Part shown: positions 58,366 through 64,000 of the stretch, in pieces
Layout of the letters: every line of letters starts with the position of its first letter
Numbering within the stretch: position 1 is the stretch's first letter
Assembly: GCF_006334915.2 (NCBI RefSeq)
Contig: NZ_VDMA02000019.1
Coordinates: 124,001-188,000 of the forward strand
Origin: Microbispora catharanthi
GTDB taxonomy: Bacteria; Actinomycetota; Actinomycetes; Streptosporangiales; Streptosporangiaceae
Direction: 5' to 3'
Length of the DNA: 64,000 nt
Program-made: the position numbers and the translations under genes
Notes under the pieces: model-generated
Databases searched by the model: none
What the model saw: only the letters and a program-made list of their open reading frames with translations
Told to the model about the DNA's origin: nothing

Positions 58366-59301
58366 CCTCCTCGGCCGGGTGGCGATCCGGAAGACTACGG
58401 CGAGCACCACGGTGAGCAGGGCGGCGAGCAGGCCGCACGCCAGCGGGATCCACTCGCGCGTCAGCAGGATCCACCGGCGGAACCTGGCCGCCTCGTCCGC
58501 GAAGGCGCGCACCTCGGCGGCGCTCGTCGTCAGGTCGGCGTCGAAGGCGACCTGTCGCTCGACCTGGTCGGGCGTGCGCAGGGTGTCGCGCCGCCGCTCC
58601 TGCGTGCGCACGGTCAGACCGCTCTCCGGTTCGACCCAGATCGTGCGGGTGATCTCGGTGTACCGCGCCACGACGACCCGCTCCTCCCCCGGCATGCCGA
58701 CCGTCGTGCCGGGCACCGGGCCGGGCAGGTCGGCCGTCTTCACCGGCCCTGCCGAGTAGGTGTAGCGGTAGGTCGGCACGCCCTCGACGGTCTCCTCGCG
58801 CTCGAACCGCATCGGCGCCTCCCGCCGCAGCACCGGGTCGAACACCGTGTACGAGCGCGGCTCGGCCCCGGCGGGCAGCCGGAAGGCCAGCCCGGCCTGC
58901 CGTACGCCGGGGTCGTCGTCGACGTACTCCCCGCAGCACTCGACGGCCAGGCCGGTCCGCCGGTCGAAGGCCGTGCGGCGCTCGTGGTAGTCGACCCGCT
59001 CGCCGTCCCGGGTGTCCAGCGAGGAGAACTCCACCCAGACGGCCGTACGGTCGTCACCCGCCTGCGGATCGCCATAGACGGCCACCGTGTTCTGCACCGG
59101 CACGTTCCGATGCAGTCGGAAGGTGGCGGTGTCGAGGTAGGTGGCCGAGGGCGAGACGAGCCGCTGGACGCGGGTCTGCTCCAGCGGCAGGACCGTGGTC
59201 CGCGGGTAGACGTAGAAGTGGAACAGCGCCCCCACGGTGATCAGGAAGGCGATGCCCGCCAGGAGGAGCGTGCGCCGACGCCGCACGAACGCGCCCGTCA
59301 T
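58306..59301 (-). CDS. Second DUF3068-like membrane-anchored protein
   Basis: A 331-residue protein with an N-terminal helix (TLLLAGIAFLITVGALFHFYVYP), an extracytoplasmic domain with DGERVDYHERRTAFDRRTG and GVPTYRYTYSAG, and a C-terminal helix (WIPLACGLLAALLTVVLAVVF). It shares the DUF3068 plan with 53297-54226 but is diverged. The ATG overlaps the aftD stop by four bases, and its 3' end overlaps the methyltransferase by 60 bases. Confidence 0.82.
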   Translation of the reverse strand: MTGAFVRRRRTLLLAGIAFLITVGALFHFYVYPRTTVLPLEQTRVQRLVSPSATYLDTATFRLHRNVPVQNTVAVYGDPQAGDDRTAVWVEFSSLDTRDGERVDYHERRTAFDRRTGLAVECCGEYVDDDPGVRQAGLAFRLPAGAEPRSYTVFDPVLRREAPMRFEREETVEGVPTYRYTYSAGPVKTADLPGPVPGTTVGMPGEERVVVARYTEITRTIWVEPESGLTVRTQERRRDTLRTPDQVERQVAFDADLTTSAAEVRAFADEAARFRRWILLTREWIPLACGLLAALLTVVLAVVFRIATRPRRSPAAQHQQQVPGHDLANAG

Positions 59302-62300
59302 CGGGCCACCTCCCCCTGCTGATCTCGTACGGCGGCCAGCAGCCGGGCGAGCACGACGAGGCAGAGCGCGTCGGCGGCCTGGCCCTGCCCGGCGGCCTGG
59401 GCGAGCCCGGCGAGGCCGAGCGCGACGAGCGCCACCCACGCGGAGGCGGCGTGGCGGGCGAAGGCCCTAAGGCGGCTCGGCCCCGCGTGCTGGGCGCCGG
59501 CGATCCCGCGCAGCCACAGGAACGCCGCCAGCGCGGCGGCGACGACGACCACGCCCGCCACGCCCCCGGCCCACAGTCCGGCGATCGGCGCCGCGATCCA
59601 CACCCACAGCGTGCGGACGCGGCCCGGCCCCACGGGGCGCAGCCGCGACCGGCCGCGCACCAGCGCCAGGGCCACCACCGCGAGGGCCAGGCCCAGCCCG
59701 GCGAGCAGCGCGATGCGGTAGGCCGGGTCGGGCTCGTAGCGCAGCACCACATCGCCGCCGCCGACCGGCAGTTCCCAGGCCTGCCGCCAGCCGTCGAGCC
59801 TCGCCGGTGTCAGCCGTACGCCGTCGAGGTACGCCTGCCAGCCGGCGTTGTAGTTCTCGTTGACCACCAGGTAGGAGGGCGTGGCGGCGGTGACCCGGAG
59901 GCGACGCTCCTGCGGCCCCCACGACGTCACCGTGGCGGGGGTGGCCGTCACCGCCGCGCTCTTCTCTCCCACCCTGGCCTCTCCTGCTCCGTCGTCCAGC
60001 ACCACCGAGCGCACCCGGAAGGCGTCGCTGGGCGCCACGCCGACCCGGCTGCGCCCCTCGGTCAGGTGCACGGGCGCGCACCCCGAGTAGGTCAGCGGAC
60101 GGCCGTTGAGCACGTCGTCGAGCGTGCCCCCGACCACCCGGGTCGGCACCTCGTCGCCGTCCACCCGCAGGGTCGGGCCGTAGCCGCAGGGCAGCCGCAG
60201 CGGGATGGCGCCGAGGCCGCCGAGGGGTTTCACCCCGGGAATGGCGATCTCGGCCACCTCGATCGCGCGGGAGGCGGGCGCGGTGAACTCGATGGTGAAC
60301 CTCCGCGTCTTCAGCGCGGGGAACGTGAACACCCCGTCGCGGTCCACCCAGCCCTGCACCGCCCGTGTTTCCGTGAGCGCCGCCCCCGCGCGCAGCGTGA
60401 GCTTCACCGGCGGGATGCCCTGCGCCGAGTCGGGGAACAGCACCCGGATCCGGGAGAACGTCCGGGTCCTGCCCAGGTCGATCGACAGCGTCGGACGCCG
60501 GTCGAACGGCTGGGCGTACCACAGCGTCGAGGGGTCGCCGTCCATCGCCTGGCGGCCCAGCACGGCCCCGTGCTCGGCCGCCGTGGACGACGCGCTGACG
60601 TGCGGATACTGGTTCGGCAGCGTGGTGATCAGGTCCGCCGCCTTCGGATCGGCGAGCACGGCCTGCCCGCGCACCGTGCGCACGCCGTCGCGCGCCACCG
60701 GGACGAGCCGGTCGAACCCGTAGCCGTCCTCTCCGATGATCTGCAGCCGCGAGGAGCAGGTCCAGGCGACCGAGCCCCGCATGCACGCGTCGGCGTCCCC
60801 CTGCTTGGTGAGCAGCACGGTGCCCGGGTCGCCCGTGCCGGTGTCCGGCACCGAGATCGTCCGCACCGCCCGCACGCCCGGGATGCGCAGGTCGGTGACG
60901 CCGACCCGGCTGCCGAGCGCCGTCCTCGGCTCGTACGCGAGCCTGGTCACCCTGATCCGCAGCCACGAACTCTTCCCGGGCACCGGGCGCAGCGGCTGGA
61001 GCGCGTCGGTGCGCGCCACCGCCACTCGGCGGACCCCGCGCTCGGTCTCCAGCGCGACCTCGGCAACCGGCGGGCCGATCGCCCCCTGCTCGAAGGCCGC
61101 CGAGATCTCGGTCAGGTCCACCCGGCCGGTGAAGCGGACCTCCAGCCACTCCCCGACCGCGCCGTGCCAGCCGTCCGACCGCCATCCCGTGCGCGGATCC
61201 TCGTCGAGCGCGGCGTACGGCTGCCGCCCCGGGTCGCGCTGGCCCACGGCGGCCGTGACGGCGGAGTCCGCCGACGAGGCGGTGACGTCCTTCACGTCGA
61301 GGTAGCGGGCGGTCGACGTGGCCGCCGACCAGGCCGGATCGGTGAGGTCGGTCGAGACCGGCGCCTGGTTGCCCGTCAGCGTCGCCGACGCGACGCGCCG
61401 TACGTCACCAAACACGATGTCCCGTTTGCGCAGTGTGTCGGTGAGGATGGTGTCGCGGGCGGGGATCGCCGCCGCGCCCGGCTCGTCGCCCACGAGCACC
61501 GGGCGGTCGTCGGTGAGCAGTCCCTCCTCGGCCATGTCGAGCACGGCCTCGGGGGCGCCCTCCACGTGCAGCGTGCCCGCACGGGGCACCGTCGAGGCGA
61601 GCGGTGCCGTTCCGGGGATCTTGTAGACCTCCAGCGCCGGGTAGGGCTGGTCGAGCCAGCCCGAGGCGGTGCCGTTCGCCGTAAGGCCGACCAGCGGCCC
61701 GAACTCGGCGGTCCTGGACAGCCCGGAGTCCTGCAGGGTCTGGTGCACCCGGGCGGGCCAGGCGGTCCCGAGCGTCTCCCTGACCAGGTCGTTGCGGATG
61801 AGCAGGTAGGTCACCCCGGCCCGGCGCAGGGCCTCGGTCAGGCCGGGCGAGCCGTGCCCGGTGGCGAAGCGCTCGTCCACCGCCTGCACGACCCGGGCCA
61901 GGCCGGGCGATCCCCAGGGCACGTTGGCGTGGGTGGCCCAGCGCACGGTCAGCAGCGACTGCATGGGCTCGTCGAGCGGGCGGCCCCACAGATACTCGCC
62001 CCGCGCCGAGCCGGGCATGGCGAGCACCATGCCGTCGCCCGCGTTGCGGTTCAGCCAGGCCGCCGCCTCGCGCCAGTAGGCGGGGAGGTCCGCGAAGGAC
62101 CCGCGGGCGGTCACCCCGGCCGTCGCGACCGGCACGATCGTGAGCGCGAGCAGCCCGGCCGCCGCCGCGGTGACCCGCCCGCGCAGGCGCACCGGCCCCG
62201 CGACGGGAAGCGCGGCCAGGCCGAGCGCGAGCGGAAGCCGGATCAGCGCGTCGAACTTGTGCAGGTTGCGGAAGGGCGCGAGCGGCCCGTCGAGCAGGTC

Positions 62301-63455
62301 CCTGACCTGGCCGGTCCAGGGGTGGGCGAGGTCGCCCGCGTGGCCCGCGGTGACGACGAGCAGGCCGGCGATCACGCACAGGACCAGGAACGTCCGCTCG
62401 GGGGTCGCCCTGCGGACGACGCCGGTCAGCCCGAGCCCGGCCACCAGCGCCGTGGCGGCGACCAGCCACGGCACGGTGGCCTGGTCGTAGGCCGCGGGGA
62501 GCCACGGCTGCCCGTCCACCGGGAGGAACGAGATCCAGCTCGACGTGCCGCGCAGCGCGTTCACCAGCGAGGTGACGCTGGTGGTCGCCGACGCCGTCTC
62601 GATGAACGGCAGGAACGAGAAGATGTAGCGCCCGAGCAGCAGCAGCGGGACGAGCCACCACATCGACACGAGGCCGACGAACAGCAGCCACCAGCCGAGC
62701 AGGGCCCACGTGCGCCCGCCGTGGCGGCGGCTGAGCAGGTAGACGAGCGGGACGACGAGCACGGCCAGCTCCGCCGCCGCGTTGACGCCGCCCGCGAACA
62801 GGAACGCGGCGGCCGACAGCGCGGCGGCCCGGCGTGGGCTCGCGCCCTCCCGCGTCCCATGGACCAGTGGCAGCAGCACCCACGGCAGCACGGCGGTCGG
62901 CTGGAACTCCGAGGAGTTGATCCCGATCAGGGCCAGCGCGTGCGGGGCCAGGGCGTAGGCGAGCGCGCCGAGGATCCGGGTGCCGGGCGAGCCGATCCCC
63001 ATGGCCCGGGCCAGCCGCTCGGTCCCGAGGAACGCCGCGCACAGCACGAGCGACATCCACAGGCGCTGGATGTCCCAGGCGGGCATGTCCATGGCCCGGA
63101 AGAGCACGTAGAACGGGCCCATCGGGAAGAGGTAGCCGTACGCCTGGTTCTGCAGGTGGCCGAAGTAGGCCGGATCCCACAGGTGCAGCGCGCGCGAGAG
63201 GAACCCCAGGGGGTTCACCGCCATGTCGAGCTTGGTCTCGGAGATCACCGCGCCGGGCGCGGTGTTGAAGGCGACGGCCGCGAGCAGCAGGCAGCCCGCC
63301 AGCAGCCGGAGCCGGTGCCGCAGCGCCCGGCCCGGCGGCGCGGGACGGGCGGCGGGGGCCGTCTCCGGGGCCCCGGCGGTCTCCCCTGGCTCGCGGGTCA
63401 CCCCCTCCCGGGCGTGACCGGGCTCCCGCGGCTGGACCGAGACGTCAACGGACAC
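59298..63455 (-). CDS. aftD: Alpha-(1->3)-arabinofuranosyltransferase-like protein (AftD)
   Basis: A 1385-residue protein, close to the roughly 1400 residues of mycobacterial AftD. The N-terminal third has about ten to twelve helices of a GT-C membrane core, starting VAFNTAPGAVISETKLDMAVNP and FGHLQNQAYGYLFPMGPFY. The middle and C-terminal portions are extracytoplasmic with discoidin/CBM-like beta domains (DEDPRTGWRSDGWHGAVGEWLEVRF, AMDGDPSTLWYAQPFDRRPTLSIDLG), and two further helices lie near the C-terminus. In mycobacteria it adds alpha-1,3 arabinose branches to arabinogalactan and lipoarabinomannan. It is preceded by a GT4 gene and overlaps the DUF3068 gene. Confidence 0.92.
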   Translation of the reverse strand: MSVDVSVQPREPGHAREGVTREPGETAGAPETAPAARPAPPGRALRHRLRLLAGCLLLAAVAFNTAPGAVISETKLDMAVNPLGFLSRALHLWDPAYFGHLQNQAYGYLFPMGPFYVLFRAMDMPAWDIQRLWMSLVLCAAFLGTERLARAMGIGSPGTRILGALAYALAPHALALIGINSSEFQPTAVLPWVLLPLVHGTREGASPRRAAALSAAAFLFAGGVNAAAELAVLVVPLVYLLSRRHGGRTWALLGWWLLFVGLVSMWWLVPLLLLGRYIFSFLPFIETASATTSVTSLVNALRGTSSWISFLPVDGQPWLPAAYDQATVPWLVAATALVAGLGLTGVVRRATPERTFLVLCVIAGLLVVTAGHAGDLAHPWTGQVRDLLDGPLAPFRNLHKFDALIRLPLALGLAALPVAGPVRLRGRVTAAAAGLLALTIVPVATAGVTARGSFADLPAYWREAAAWLNRNAGDGMVLAMPGSARGEYLWGRPLDEPMQSLLTVRWATHANVPWGSPGLARVVQAVDERFATGHGSPGLTEALRRAGVTYLLIRNDLVRETLGTAWPARVHQTLQDSGLSRTAEFGPLVGLTANGTASGWLDQPYPALEVYKIPGTAPLASTVPRAGTLHVEGAPEAVLDMAEEGLLTDDRPVLVGDEPGAAAIPARDTILTDTLRKRDIVFGDVRRVASATLTGNQAPVSTDLTDPAWSAATSTARYLDVKDVTASSADSAVTAAVGQRDPGRQPYAALDEDPRTGWRSDGWHGAVGEWLEVRFTGRVDLTEISAAFEQGAIGPPVAEVALETERGVRRVAVARTDALQPLRPVPGKSSWLRIRVTRLAYEPRTALGSRVGVTDLRIPGVRAVRTISVPDTGTGDPGTVLLTKQGDADACMRGSVAWTCSSRLQIIGEDGYGFDRLVPVARDGVRTVRGQAVLADPKAADLITTLPNQYPHVSASSTAAEHGAVLGRQAMDGDPSTLWYAQPFDRRPTLSIDLGRTRTFSRIRVLFPDSAQGIPPVKLTLRAGAALTETRAVQGWVDRDGVFTFPALKTRRFTIEFTAPASRAIEVAEIAIPGVKPLGGLGAIPLRLPCGYGPTLRVDGDEVPTRVVGGTLDDVLNGRPLTYSGCAPVHLTEGRSRVGVAPSDAFRVRSVVLDDGAGEARVGEKSAAVTATPATVTSWGPQERRLRVTAATPSYLVVNENYNAGWQAYLDGVRLTPARLDGWRQAWELPVGGGDVVLRYEPDPAYRIALLAGLGLALAVVALALVRGRSRLRPVGPGRVRTLWVWIAAPIAGLWAGGVAGVVVVAAALAAFLWLRGIAGAQHAGPSRLRAFARHAASAWVALVALGLAGLAQAAGQGQAADALCLVVLARLLAAVRDQQGEVAR

Positions 63456-63463
63456 GGGCGCGC

Positions 63464-64000
63464 TCAGGACTTCTCAGGGCCGTTGCCGGGGGTTCGCGCG
63501 GGGAGCAGGCCGAGTTCGCCCGCCACCAGTCTGGTCATGGCCGCCCCCGTCTTCCCCCAGGTGAACTCGCCCGCCCAGCTGCGGCACGCCCGGGCCATCC
63601 GTGCCCTCGTCAGGGGATCGTCCAGCTCCCGCAGCGCCTGGTCGACCACGTCGGCGAGCCGCTCGCCGTCGCGCACCAGCCACCCCGTCACGCCGTGCCG
63701 TACGGAGTCGCGCAAGCCGGCCACGTCGTAGGCGACGGTGGGCACGCCCAGCGCCGCCGCCTCGATCACGGTCAGCCCCCATCCCTCGAACTCCGAGGCC
63801 GTGACGTTGAGCCTGGCGCCGCTCAGCATCGCGTTCTTCTCCGCCTCCGGCAGGAATCCGTGCAGGTGGACGCGTCCGGCCACGTCGGGCCTGCCCGCCC
63901 GCTCGGCCAGCCGGTCGTGCTCGGGGCCCCGTCCGACGACGTGCACGTGCAGGCCGGGACGGCCGGGCGCCAGGTCGGCGGCGAGCTCGACCACCCGCTC
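63464..64000 (-). CDS. Family 4 glycosyltransferase, C-terminal part (cut by window edge)
   Basis: The last 178 residues of a GT-B glycosyltransferase. The conserved donor-binding block reads LHVHVVGRGPEHDRL, VHLHGFLPEAEKNAMLSGARLNV and TASEFEGWGLTVIEAAALGVPTVAYDVAGLRDSV, with the E-x7-E motif in EGWGLTVIE. The N-terminus lies beyond 64000. Its stop is eight bases before the aftD start, so it is co-transcribed. Comparable to the GT4 gene of the mycobacterial arabinan locus. Confidence 0.92.
   Translation of the reverse strand, partial: ERVVELAADLAPGRPGLHVHVVGRGPEHDRLAERAGRPDVAGRVHLHGFLPEAEKNAMLSGARLNVTASEFEGWGLTVIEAAALGVPTVAYDVAGLRDSVRHGVTGWLVRDGERLADVVDQALRELDDPLTRARMARACRSWAGEFTWGKTGAAMTRLVAGELGLLPARTPGNGPEKS

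Noticed and set aside
59451-63731. A plus-strand open frame of over 1400 codons opposite aftD
   Set aside because: It is a composition shadow of aftD. The residues are almost all Arg, Gly, Ala, Val and His with no domain pattern, whereas the minus strand encodes a clear GT-C protein.
50199-64000. An antibiotic biosynthesis cluster in the glycosyltransferase/methyltransferase region
   Set aside because: No PKS, NRPS, terpene or RiPP core enzyme is present, and gene order matches the mycobacterial envelope arabinan loci instead.

Overview
The window is dense, very G+C-rich chromosomal DNA from an actinomycete. Starts are often GTG, stops overlap starts (ATGA or GTGA) in many gene pairs, intergenic gaps are short, and regulators are mostly TetR, LysR, MerR and XRE. 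A Streptosporangiales-type soil organism (Nonomuraea/Microbispora-like) fits the gene repertoire, but genus is an inference. I see no rRNA, tRNA, CRISPR, prophage, insertion sequence or complete antibiotic cluster.

1-6.2 kb (minus): a five-gene oligopeptide/dipeptide ABC importer, followed downstream by the start of murQ, which suggests import and recycling of cell-wall peptides or amino sugars. 6.4-7.7 kb (plus): a 66-residue cysteine-rich protein coupled to a DsbD/TauE-like membrane protein with a cupredoxin tail. 7.8-13.5 kb: a Sel1-repeat protein, alanine dehydrogenase plus a class III aminotransferase, and an M20 peptidase. 13.6-15.5 kb: a secreted pectate lyase with a CBM13 module behind a well-formed promoter and operator, and a broken LysR fragment.

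15.5-33.8 kb is a mosaic of small units, each with its own regulator. They are: a degenerate ABC ATPase with a YhgE/Pip protein and TetR; an Rpn-type nuclease; a solute-binding/VWA fusion with a membrane partner; TetR-thioesterase-small protein; a threonine dehydratase-like enzyme opposite LysR; a Tat-exported serine hydrolase; TetR opposite SRPBCC; XRE opposite methionine aminopeptidase; LysE; and a VC0807-like membrane protein coupled to a glycosidase-like protein.

33.8-47.5 kb holds a sterol side-chain degradation module. On the minus strand are an acyl-CoA ligase, a double OB-fold/Zn-ribbon protein, Ltp4-like and Ltp3-like thiolase-fold proteins and a FadD19-like ligase; an EchA19-like hydratase diverges. 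The divergent promoter carries a KstR-like box and an exact match to the KstR2 consensus. A separate nitronate-monooxygenase/IpdC-like gene at 46.3-47.4 kb has an exact KstR consensus upstream. Between them lie a MerR/serine-hydrolase pair, a DUF89 phosphatase, and a VOC protein with a LysR regulator sharing a repeated operator.

47.6-64 kb: a LysR gene, a secreted streptogrisin-like protease, then a cell-envelope arabinan locus: dprE2, dprE1, DPPR synthase (ubiA family), two DUF3068 proteins, an acyltransferase, a GT-C-like membrane protein, a SAM methyltransferase, aftD and a family 4 glycosyltransferase running off the window. This gathers genes that mycobacteria keep at two loci. Its DprE1 has alanine where the benzothiazinone-reactive cysteine sits in M. 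tuberculosis.
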